This document shows, piece after piece, positions 1-11,631 of a DNA stretch of 64,000 bases. The position numbers and the translations under genes were made by a program. The DNA comes from Acanthacorydalis orientalis (lineage: Eukaryota > Arthropoda > Insecta > Megaloptera > Corydalidae). A model generated the notes under the pieces. That model ran no database searches. It was not told where the DNA came from and was given only the letters and a program-made list of their open reading frames with translations. The stretch covers positions 38,375,749 to 38,439,748 of the forward strand of contig CM068317.1 in the NCBI GenBank assembly GCA_034766995.1. The letters are read 5' to 3'. Positions within the stretch are counted from its first letter, which is position 1; every line of letters starts with the position of its first letter.

Positions 1-84
1 CGATGCGTATTCTCATGTTCTATATCATAAGATAATAATAAATACCAAAAATAACTCAAAACCCCCCAAAAATCGCATTTTTTT

Positions 85-237
85 GGATTTTGCGGATATG
101 CGGATATGGCGGATACGCGGATATGGCGGATATCATATCCGCGGCGGATATCATATCCGCCGCGGATATGATATCCGGCGCGGATATGATATCCGCCATA
201 TCCGCGTATCCGCCATATCCGCATATCCGCAAAATCC
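85..237. repeat. Palindromic core 1
   Basis: A near-perfect palindrome centred at 161, rich in ggatat/atatcc words. Symmetry continues into the flanks: the first bases of the window mirror bases ending at 321. It could extrude as a cruciform. Confidence 0.9.
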
Positions 238-2876
238 AAAAAAATGCGATTTTGGGGGGTTTTTGATTTATTTTTGGTATTTATTATTATCTTATGATAT
301 AGAACATGAGAATACGCATCGAACAGTATGAAATTTTTGTCATTTTTTTTACATTTTGGCTATTTTAAGCAAGAAAAACGTTTATTTTTGCGTATCCGCC
401 ATATCCGCATATCCGCAAAATCCAAAGAAATGCGATTTTGGGGGGTTTTTGAGTTATTTTTGGTATTTATTATTATCTTATGATATAGAACATGAGAATA
501 CGCATCGAACAGTATGAAATTTTTGTCATTTTTTTTACATTTTGGATATTTTAAGCAAGAAAAACGTTTATTATTGCGTATCCGCCATATCCGCATATCC
601 GCAAAATCCAAAGAAATGCGATTTTGGGGGGTTTTTGAGTTATTTTTGGTATTTATTATTATCTTATGATATAGAACATGAGAATACGCATCGAACAGTA
701 TGAAATTTTTGTCATTTTTTTTACATTTTGGATATTTTAAGCAAGAAAAACGTTTATTTTTGCGTATCCGCCATATCCGCATATCCGCAAAATCCAAAGA
801 AATGCGATTTTGGGGGGTTTTTGAGTTATTTTTGGTATTTATTATTATCTTATGATATAGAACATGAGAATACGCATCGAACAGTATGAAATGTTTGTAA
901 TTTTTTTTACATTTTGGATATTTTAAGCAAGAAAAACGTTTTTTTTTGCGGATATTTTGCGGATATTTCGCGGTTTTTGTAACTTTTTCGGTATCCATTA
1001 GGAACCGATGTTATTTTTGTCTCATTTATGATATAGAACATTAAAATAGGCATCGGATAGTATGAAATAGTTGCCACTTTTTTAACATTTTGGATATTTT
1101 AGGCATGAAAAACCTTTAATTTCGCGAATTTTTCGCGGTTTTTGTGACTTTTTTGGTATCTATTATGAACCGATGTTAATTTTGACTCATGTATGATATA
1201 GTATATTAAAATACGCATCGGATAGTATGAAATAGTTGCCATTTTTATAGCATTTTGGATCTTTTAGCCATGAAAAACCTTTATTTTTGTTAATTTTTCG
1301 CGGTTTTTGTGACTTTTTCGGTATCTATTATAAACCGATGTCAATTTTGACTCAAGTATGAAATAGAACATTAAATAACGCATAGAACAGTATGAAATAG
1401 TTGCTAGTTTTATAACATTTTGGGTATTTTATGAAGGAAAAACTGTAATTTTTGCTGATTTTTTGCGGTTTTTATGATATTTCCGACATTTATTAAGGAC
1501 AGATATTAATTTAGTCTAGAAATATACATAAAGCATAAAAGACGAATCGACCAGTATTAATTAGTTGCCAAATTATCCTACATATCCACAAAATAAGCAA
1601 TATCCGTAATAACCACCATATACGAAATGTCCGCATTATCCGCAATATCAAAAAAATGTGATTTTTTGCCGTTTTTTTGATATTTCCTACATTTTTTATG
1701 GACTGATATTAATTTTAAATATCATATAGAACAATTATATACGCATCGACCGGTATGAAATAGTTGCCATTTTTAAAACAATTTGGATATTTTATATATT
1801 GCGGATATGGCAGATATTGAGGATATGGCGGATATTGCGGATATGGTTTATTTTGTTGATATGTAGGATATTGTGGTAACTAGTTAATACTGGTCGATTC
1901 GTCTTTTAAGGCTTTATGTATATTTCTAGACAAAATTAACATCGGTCCATAATAAATGTCGGAATATCAAAAAAAACCGCAAAATATCTGCAAGAATTTC
2001 CGTTATTCCTTCATAAAATATGCAAAATGTTATAAAACTAGCAACTATTTCATACCGTTCGATGCGTATTCTCATGTTCTATATCGTAAAAGAGACAAAA
2101 TTAACATAGGTTCATAATTGATACCGAAAAAGTGACAAAAACCGCGAAATATCCGCAAAACATCCGCAAAAATAAACGTTTTTCTTGCTTAAAATATCCA
2201 AAATGTAAAAAAATGACAAAAATTTCATACTGTTCGATGCGTATTCTCATGTTCTATATCATAAGATAATAATAAATACCAAAAATAACTCAAAAACCCC
2301 CCAAAATCGCATTTACTTGGATTTTGCGGATATGCGGATATGGCGGATACGCAAAAATAAACGTTTTTCTTGCTTAAAATAGCCAAAATGTAAAAAAAAT
2401 GACAAAAATTTCATACTGTTCGATGCGTATTCTCATGTTCTATATCATAAGATAATAATAAATACCAAAAATAACTCAAAAACCCCCCAAAATCGCATTT
2501 CTTTGGATTTTGCGGATTTGCGGATATGGCGGATACGCAATAATAAACGTTTTTCTTGCTTAAAATATCCAAAATGTAAAAAAAATGACAAAAATTTCAT
2601 ACTGTTCGATGCGTATTCTCATGTTCTATATCATAAGATAATAATAAATACCAAAAATAACTCAAAAACCCCCCAAAATCGCATTTCTTTGGATTTTGCG
2701 GATATGCGGATATGGCGGATACGCAAAAATAAACGTTTTTCTTGCTTAAAATAGCCAAAATGTAAAAAAAATGACAAAAATTTCATACTGTTCGATGCGT
2801 ATTCTCATGTTCTATATCATAAGATAATAATAAATACCAAAAATAACTCAAAACCCCCCAAAAATCGCATTTTTTT

Positions 2877-3029
2877 GGATTTTGCGGATATGCGGATATG
2901 GCGGATACGCGGATATGGCGGATATCATATCCGCGGCGGATATCATATCCGCCGCGGATATGATATCCGGCGCGGATATGATATCCGCCATATCCGCGTA
3001 TCCGCCATATCCGCATATCCGCAAAATCC
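2877..3029. repeat. Palindromic core 2
   Basis: A second copy of the palindromic core, centred at 2953 and apparently identical to the one at 85-237. It joins a reverse arm with about three well-conserved 186-bp units to a forward arm with about six. Confidence 0.9.
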
Positions 3030-5013
3030 AAAAAAATGCGATTTTGGGGGGTTTTTGATTTATTTTTGGTATTTATTATTATCTTATGATATAGAACATG
3101 AGAATACGCATCGAACAGTATGAAATTTTTGTCATTTTTTTTACATTTTGGCTATTTTAAGCAAGAAAAACGTTTATTTTTGCGTATCCGCCATATCCGC
3201 ATATCCGCAAAATCCAAAGAAATGCGATTTTGGGGGGTTTTTGAGTTATTTTTGGTATTTATTATTATCTTATGATATAGAACATGAGAATACGCATCGA
3301 ACAGTATGAAATTTTTGTCATTTTTTTTACATTTTGGCTATTTTAAGCAAGAAAAACGTTTATTTTTGCGTATCCGCCATATCCGCATATCCGCAAAATC
3401 CAAAGAAATGCGATTTTGGGGGGTTTTTGAGTTATTTTTGGTATTTATTATTATCTTATGATATAGAACATGAGAATACGCATCGAACAGTATGAAATTT
3501 TTGTCATTTTTTTTACATTTTGGCTATTTTAAGCAAGAAAAACGTTTATTTTTGCGTATCCGCCATATCCGCATATCCGCAAAATCCAAAGAAATGCGAT
3601 TTTGGGGGGTTTTTGAGTTATTTTTGGTATTTATTATTATCTTATGATATAGAACATGAGAATACGCATCGAACAGTATGAAATTTTTGTCATTTTTTTT
3701 ACATTTTGGCTATTTTAAGCAAGAAAAACGTTTATTTTTGCGTATCCGCCATATCCGCATATCCGCAAAATCCAAAGAAATGCGATTTTGGGGGGTTTTT
3801 GAGTTATTTTTGGTATTTATTATTATCTTATGATATAGAACATGAGAATACGCATCGAACAGTATGAAATTTTTGCCATTTTTTTTACATTTTGGATATT
3901 TTAAGCAAGAAAAACGTTTATTTTTGCGTATCCGCCATATCCGCATATCCGCAAAATCCAAAAAAATGCGATTTTGGGGGGTTTTTGAGTTATTTTTGGT
4001 ATTTATTATTATCTTATGACATAGAACATGAGAATACGCATCGAACAGTATGAAATTTTTGTCATTTTTTTTACATTTTGGATATTTTAAGCAAGAAAAA
4101 CGTTTATTTTTGCGGATATTTTGCGGATATTTCGCGGTTTTTCTAACTTTTTCGGTATCCACTATGAACCGATGTTATTTTTGTCTCATTTATGATATAG
4201 AACATTAAAATAGGCATCGGATAGTATGAAATAGTTGCCACTTTTTTAACATTTTGGATATTTTAAGCATGAAAAACCTTTATTTTCGCGAATTTTTCGC
4301 GGTTTTTGTAACTTTTTTGGTATCTATTATGAACCGATGTTAATTTTGACTCATATATGATGTAGTACATTAAAATACGCATCGGATAGTATGAAATAGT
4401 TGCCATTTTTATAACATTTTGGATATTTTAGGCATGAAAAACCTTTATTTTGTTAATTTTTCGCGGTTTTTGTGACTTTTTCGGTATCTATTATAAACCG
4501 ATGTCAATTTTGACTCAAGTATGAAATAGAACATTAAATAACGCATAGAAGAGTATGAAATAGTTGCTATTTTTATAACATTTTGGATATTTTATGAAGG
4601 AAAAACGGTAATTTTTGCGGATTTTTTGCGGTTTTTTTGATATTTCCGACATATATTACGGACAGATATTAATTTTGTCTAGAAATATACATATAGCATT
4701 AAAAGACGAATCGACCAGTATTAATTAGTTGCCAAATTATCCTACATATCCACAAAATAAGCAATATCCGTAATATCCACCATATACGAAATATCCGCAT
4801 TATCCGCAATATCAAAAAAAATGTGATTTTTTGCAGTTTTTTTGATATTTCCTACATTTTTTATGGACTGATATTAATTTTAAATAAGATATCATATAGA
4901 ACAATTATATACGCATCGACCGGTATGAAATAGTTGCCATTTTTAAAACAACTTGGATATTTTATATATTGCGGATATGGCGGATATTGCGGATATGGTT
5001 TATTTTGTTGATA

Positions 5014-5935
5014 CGAGGTCAGACAATTAAGTAATGCGACCGATTTTTTTTCTCGGCCTGTGGTAACACTGCGAACTTGTAACTCCGCCACCGTAATAGC
5101 AGATCCCTACTCTCTCGATTGAGACCTTGACCACCCGCGTACGAGCATTTCTTCGCCAGCTGTTTAGTGTTTTGTAACAACGCGCGAGTAGTGCATGTCA
5201 CGAAGCCCACCGAATGAACAACGCTCAAGATTGTCTCGAGCAGGTTGAAAGTGATCCTACTCTTCTCGATCGAGTTATTACTGGTGATGAAAGTTTGTTC
5301 TTTCAATATGACCCCGAAACTAAACGACAAAGCCAACAGTGGCTGTCCCCTGGAGCACCAAGGCCAAAGAAGGCGAGAATGAGCAAGTCCAAAGTGAAAA
5401 CCATGTTGATTTGCTTCTTCGACAGCAAAGGGGTGGTTCACAAAGAGTTCGTACCACCTGGACAAACCGTAAATCAAGTATTCTACCGCAATGTGCTGGA
5501 AAAATTACGAAAAAGGGTGCTCAGAGTGCGTCCAGAGATCGCGAAGACTTGGGTTCTGCATCACGACAATGCTCCCTGTCACAGTGCGTTCAGTGTCTCT
5601 CAGTTTTTGGCGTCTAAAGGCATCTCAACGTTACCACAACCGCCCTATTCACCGGACATGTCACCCTGCGACTTCTTCCTATTCCCCCATATGAAAAAAT
5701 TCGTCAAAGGTCGACCATTTGACTCCGCTGAAGATATCCAAGAATCTGTGACGAGGGTACTCGGAGAGGTCCCACAAGAAGTGTTCCAGAATTGTTACGA
5801 AAACTGGAAAACTCGCTGGAATAAGTGTATAGATGCGGGAGGGGGCTACTTTGAAGGGGATCGCAGCGATGTACCTTAATTTTTAAATATACTCGATTTT
5901 TGAATTTTGTCGCATTACTTAATTGTCTGACCTCG
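5014..5935 (+). mobile_element. mariner element, N-terminally deleted, perfect 27-bp TIRs
   Basis: TIRs at 5014-5040 and 5909-5935 are perfect 27-bp inverted repeats starting CGAGGTCAGACAATTAAG, flanked by TA (5012-5013 and 5936-5937), the Tc1/mariner target duplication. The 221-codon ORF 5214-5879 is the catalytic part of a mariner transposase: Asp in VITGDES, Asp in LHHDNAPCH and Asp in SPDMSPCDFF, with 34 residues between the last two (DD34D). The helix-turn-helix DNA-binding half is missing, and at 922 bp the element is shorter than an intact mariner (about 1.25-1.3 kb). It is therefore probably non-autonomous. A truncated relative lies at 47737-48258. Confidence 0.93.
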
Positions 5936-5937
5936 TA

Positions 5938-6221
5938 TATTTCCTGCTATGTATTTATGTTTCGAAGTTTCAAAACAAAAATTAATTCGGTAAAGAATAT
6001 TACTTTCTCTTTTTATTAAACTTAATTATTTACTAGAAATCTTTATACTTAATTATTAAAACATATATAAAACATATTTCTATTAATAATGTTTAGTATA
6101 CAATTGATATTTTCCTGCTGCAAAAATTTAAAAGTATTGAAACTATGTTAAAAAAAATTATATACAAACATGAATATATACAAACGGTTTAACATAATAT
6201 TAATCTTATTTGATTTTTTAG
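5938..6221. other. AT-rich spacer upstream of gd-like gene A
   Basis: No GD_N-like coding exon, promoter or repeat is recognisable between the mariner and the first readable exon of protease gene A. Confidence 0.5.
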
Positions 6222-6841
6222 GAATAATATTAATCATGTAAACAGTTTATCTAATAATGACGAATCTTTTTATTTTAACGCAAGACCACCGTCAGTTTCA
6301 AGCGATTTCGTAAGTACAACTCGACGACCTATTTGGATTTCTTCACAGCTGAGTGATATTGTTTCAAACAGTAATGGATTTGTTAGTGAACTGAATCCAA
6401 CGCGAAAGCCATCGACGATAACTAATCGACCACTTGGAACGAACAGTAAGTTTTTGATGTTCATTAATAAAATTACTGTTCTTTAAAAATATCAGAAATG
6501 CAATGTTTCAAATAGATTTCGATGCTAGCAGAAATCGAATTCAGTGTGGTGTGTCTGTTGTCCAAGCTCGACCGCTTATTACACGCGGCGAAGAGACCAA
6601 AGCCGGCCAATGGCCATGGCATGCGGCGTTATATCGAAGCGAAGGAATCGATCTTAAATATGTTTGTGGTGGGTCATTAGTGTCGCGACGCCACGTCCTC
6701 ACGGCTGCCCATTGTGTCACGGCAGGTTCATCTCGACGAGTCATCAATCCAAGTACTTATATGCTTTATTTAGGAAAATATAATTTTACTAAATGGACGA
6801 ATGTCGGTCTTCAAAATTTGCAAGTAAGTTATAAATTCACC

Positions 6842-6900
<59 letters not shown>

Positions 6901-8033
6901 CAACAACAGGTGACGCACTCTTAAACTCCAAATAATCAATCAATTACCAACAGGCATAAACATATTTTATTTCTTCTAAGAAATATCTTTTTACTAATTT
7001 AGTTCTTACTTAGTGCAACAATACCAGCTTGTAACAATGTTTAATTGTCATAGGTAGAAGATATTATAGTCCATCCTGAATTCAACACAACAAATTTTGA
7101 CTGTGATGTCGCAGTATTAAAGTTAGCAAAAGATGTTGAAATAACCGACTACGTAAGGCCTGTCTGTTTATGGGATGGCGATACTGAATTATCGAGTATT
7201 GTTAATAGAGAAGGAACTGTACGTATACATTCTATTATTATTTATAGATAAATAATAATAATAATAACGTCTATAGGTTGTTGGTTGGGGATACGATGAA
7301 GATGGCAAAGTGACTGAACAGTTAATGCAAGCACAAATGCCCGTAGTTTCGCAACAACAGTGCATCTATTCACGTCCTGATTTCTTTTCTCGCTTCACCT
7401 CATTCACAACATATTGTGCAGGATTCAGAAATGGTATACACAAGCTTAATAAGTATTTTTAACTGTTTCAGTTATATACTATTTAACTGGATTAGTTATA
7501 TACTTTTTAACTGAACGAACAGAAAATTTTCATAATCAATTTCTCCTTAATATAATCCTTTTGAGAGGTTTTCAAATACTACATCAATTCTTTTGAACAT
7601 AATGTAACATAAACATACGCTAATTTCCGAGAACATTGAAAAATAATTTACGATTTACCAAAACAATATAATGAAAAGAATAATCAATTATACATAAAAT
7701 TCTAAAATATTTCCTGATTTTATCATTACTTTTTATTAACCCTTTTGGCGTGTGTTCAGAACAAAATCTATAAATAAGTAACATCATCCAAGATTAACTC
7801 TTTGTTTCCTGAATTAATTAAAACCCGAAACTGGAACAATATAGTTTTTATTATGAAAAAGAATGATATCCGAAAACACAAAAAAATATATTTTTTTTTG
7901 AAAGAATTTTAATATTAGAACTGTTTTTTTTATTTCGGACATTGAAGTTTTTGTGAGATGAATGTTCGAATCGTTGATTATTTACTATCAGTTTTTGTTT
8001 ATGAGACTTGAAAGTTTCGACAGTATATAAATG

Positions 8034-8089
<56 letters not shown>

Positions 8090-8682
8090 TGCCAACTTAA
8101 AAATAAATGTCAGTGACCTAAATATAACATAAGAAAAATCATGTTATCCTTTACACTGAACATAGAATATCATGGGCGACATATTGAATGAGTTAATATA
8201 AACGTAATGAATACATAAATTGATTGTAAAAAAAATATTTTTTATTTTCTTTCACTACTTAAACAATGATAAGATACATTATGAAACTATAAATCATTTC
8301 TATGCAGAGATCTACATGAATTTATAGAAAAAAGTTGATAGGCAATACAGAGCATGTATTTTATTGTTATCTAAGCAAAAATATACAACTTTTTAAACGA
8401 GCTGTATCTGATATTGTTGTTCATTGTAAAAAGCAAAAAATATAGTTTTTAAAAAATAAAATTCACTCTATTTCTATTTCAGGTACTTCTGTGTGCAATG
8501 GCGATTCAGGTGGGGGTATGGTGTTTCCTCGACCAAATACAAATCCTCCCGTGTGGCAATTACGTGGAATTATATCAATCAGTGTTGCATTACAAAATGT
8601 ATGTGACAGTCATCATTATGCGGTGTTTGCAGATGTTGCTCAACACAAAAACTGGATCGAATCAGTAATCAATGATCGATGA
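6222..8682 (+). CDS. gd-like: gd-like serine protease A, 5' exons not in window
   Basis: Exons: 6222-6445, 6516-6823, 7054-7218, 7277-7433, 8483-8682; all junctions are GT-AG and in phase. The first is a Ser/Thr/Pro/Asn-rich linker entered in mid-codon, so upstream exons must exist or have been lost. The next starts with the linker Cys (IQCG), then QWPWHAALY, and carries the catalytic His (LTAAHC). Asp is in CDVAVLKL and Ser in CNGDSGGG, so the triad is complete. The residue six before Ser is Ser rather than the trypsin Asp, so Arg/Lys specificity is not expected. At the activation position the context is RPLITRG, without Arg directly before the new N terminus. Family role by knowledge: gastrulation-defective acts in the Drosophila dorsoventral cascade; the role here is unknown. 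Start not identified. Confidence 0.85.
6846..6897. repeat. (TA)n microsatellite in intron 2 of gene A
   Basis: About 50 bp of alternating TA, starting some 22 bp after the 5' splice site at 6824. Confidence 0.95.
8037..8085. repeat. (TA)n microsatellite in the last intron of gene A
   Basis: TA tract inside the 7434-8482 intron; the rest of this intron is AT-rich with no recognisable feature. Confidence 0.95.
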
Positions 8683-9133
8683 AACACATCAAACAGACTT
8701 TTATAAACGGGTTTCTTAAATGTCTACGAATTTAGTATAATCATTTTGAATGTTTACATTTTACAACTCGCATTACAATGTTTCAAACGAAATTAATGAT
8801 ATACAATTAATTTAAACTTATTAATTTCTTTATGATGCGAATAATGAAATAATAAATTTTAAAATGTAAAAGTTTTAAAACAATATTTATATAGTATTTT
8901 AAACAAGTTTAATTATGGTGTTAAAAGATGTACTTTAATAGATCAATTAGTGTAATGTTTTTAAATGTTGATTGGCATTATGTTTAAATTTAGAAAATAA
9001 AGGCATCTTTTCACTGATCACATTACATTATTGTTCATGTAAATTTATATTATAATTCATACTTTTTTTATTAAATATGAAATTTAAAAATACAGCACAT
9101 ATACAAATAAAAATATTTAAATTTTATTTTGAA

Positions 9134-9187
<54 letters not shown>

Positions 9188-10026
9188 TGTGTGTGTTATA
9201 TTTATTACAACAATCCAAATTGTTTTATATCCTATTAATCCAGCTTTTTCCTTATATAATAAATCGCTTTTAATTAAAATTAAATACGTCATTATTTAAA
9301 AATATAAAACATGATTCAAACGTTATACTTATTCTTAACTTCATTAAAAATAAAACATTCTTTAATATAATAAACAATCAATAAAACTTGTATAATGCTT
9401 ATTTATTTTGAGAGTCGCTGATATATTTTTTTTTCAATTTTTTTATTAACATTTCTTATACACAAATTCTAATTGGATGATTAAAATATTCGTTCATTCC
9501 TCTAAATAATAAATCTATATACCAGTCTTGTTTTTATCTAACACAAGGTTATAACCTTCGAACTAAACATTAATTTTTCAATATTTATTTGTTATTTATT
9601 AATAATAACAATTAAATTCGTAAAAATCAAATAAAAATACAATTAATTTAAGGTGTATATTACATGTAATGCGTGTAAAACTATTAACATTATTTCATTT
9701 TTACTCAAAATTGTTATTTACTTTACAGAAGAAAATTGCAAAAAAATCTCGTTTTTTAATTAATGAAGTTCTAGTACATAAAATATATAAATAAGATGTT
9801 TAATACGTATTTTATATACAAAAAATGTAAATTAAATTACTTTAAAGTATTAAATATATAAATTCGCTTAATAAGTACGAGTAAAAAACAAATAATAATT
9901 AATAACTTTTTAATAGGAATCTTTTTAATTTAAAACTAAAACTCTAAGACATGTTTGGTACGTAGTGATAAATTAATAAATTACTGTAATTACATTTAAT
10001 TGTAAACAGAAATTACATAAATATAA

Positions 10027-10085
<59 letters not shown>

Positions 10086-10104
10086 TAGATATAATTTTTT
10101 ATAT
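8683..10104. other. Intergenic region between gd-like genes A and B
   Basis: Contains the gene A 3' region with AATAAA-type signals near 8850 and 8996, (TA)n tracts at about 9138-9184 and 10031-10080, and a short TG run after the first. No gene seen. Confidence 0.6.
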
Positions 10105-10149
10105 GAATTTGAAGGTCATAAACCGCAATTATTTTTTTACCGACCTAAT
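10105..10149. mobile_element. Half copy of a short mariner-derived MITE
   Basis: Carries the right-hand terminus shared with 35086-35165 and 44731-44805: GAATTTGAAGGTCATAAACC followed by a CGCAATTATTT run and ACCGACCTAA, then TA. The left half is replaced by (TA)n. It ends 14 bp before the likely start codon of gd-like gene B, so it lies in the promoter or 5' UTR of that gene. Confidence 0.75.
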
Positions 10150-10162
10150 AATTACAGAAAAA

Positions 10163-10933
10163 ATGGCACACCAATCTAATAAAAAGATTAAATACCTAAT
10201 ATTTTTTGTAATCGTTCAATGCTCTGTTCGACATATTTTGGGTGAATCAACGTTTAAATACAGGTGTCAAGAAGTATTTTATCAAGAATTTAGTGATTTA
10301 TACAACTGCAATTATAATATTTCCATCTATAATGTTAAAAATGATAACAACATTCGAATAGATCTTTTTTTAAAAGAACCGTTTAAAAATGTCACGGTAG
10401 GTGATTGAATAAAATAATTACTTTTTATACAGTATACGAAATTTGAAATGAACAGTATAATAAAAAGAGAATTAACACAAGTTTATTAATTAACCTACTG
10501 TATTAAAAATGATAATTTATTATTATAGATAAAACATGGAAGTGCATTTACGAGAGACAACAAACATTATGAAATAAACATCAGTAGTACTCATTTAAAT
10601 TCTAAACAACAATTATCGATAATTATACCTTATCAAACTCGAACAAAGAATGAACATGCGACTTTTATAGTAAAAGCAATATACGTCAATGGAAACAAAA
10701 TATGTAAAAAGTTGAACAGCTTAAGACGCATATCAAGATCGTCAGATCATCTTCCTAATTATTTAAAATTACTTGAAAGCCGAGGAATGTATTCACATAG
10801 AAATTATACCGAACAGAACAATGAAAATATTCCCAACTACTTGAAAATATTACAAGGAATTGGTCGCAATACCTCCACAAACGAATCATCGACCTCCACT
10901 CGAAGTATTTAACTTGTTCTTTTTTTATTATAA

Positions 10934-10981
<48 letters not shown>

Positions 10982-11593
10982 GTATTAAGTATGCATGATA
11001 AAAAATCGAGCTGATATTCACACGTTACATGCAGTTAATAGAATTAATAATCATTTGAGTTACATTTAACCTCAAAAATTGATTATAAATCATAAATTGT
11101 AAACAAGTAACCTAGGTAACGACAATTATGAATCATATACGTAACTATAACAACGTGAAATACGAAATGCTAATTTAAATGTTAGAAATTCATAGTTAAA
11201 ACTGATATTAATTTATTTTTAAAACTGTGCTTTTTTAATTCATAATAAAAACAATATATAATCTGATTATAATTGTTAACAAATGATTTTTCGTTCTTCG
11301 CATAACAAAAAAAGTCTAATTAAAATGTTCAATGACTGAATTTTGGTCATTTTGATAATAATTTATGTGCATTTCGATGGAATTGCTCTAGGTGATCATT
11401 AAAATGTACTACAATCATTATTGAAATGCACATAAACAGTTATCAAAACGACCAATAATCAATTACTGAATATTTTGACTAGATAAAAAATGTGTGGTGT
11501 GTATAGAAAACAAATTAATGTGTATTGTGTAAGTAAATTTAACCAGAATGCCATAAACTGTAATTATGATATAGTCATATTTATTTATTTCCA

Positions 11594-11631
<38 letters not shown>

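Larger units (their letters stand above)
1..5012. repeat. Inverted array of 186-bp repeats (foldback-like), two palindromic centres
   Basis: Near-identical units recur every 186 bp in the right arm (phase marks at 3183, 3369, 3555, 3741 and 3927) and in the left (391, 577, 763). Orientation flips: reverse 1-161, forward 161 to about 1850, reverse about 1850 to 2953, forward 2953-5012. Flips at 161 and 2953 are palindromic centres; the flip near 1850 joins degenerate outer ends. Bases from 1 repeat at 2793, a 2792-bp offset. Outer units (about 1000-1850 and 4180-5012) are much more diverged than inner ones. Long arms made of tandem repeats meeting head to head are typical of foldback transposons; a hairpin satellite is the alternative. 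Open frames here arise because 186 is divisible by 3; none looks like a gene. Confidence 0.85.

Noticed and set aside
5019..5477. 152-codon minus-strand ORF within the mariner
   Set aside because: Antisense to the transposase reading frame and with no mariner motifs.
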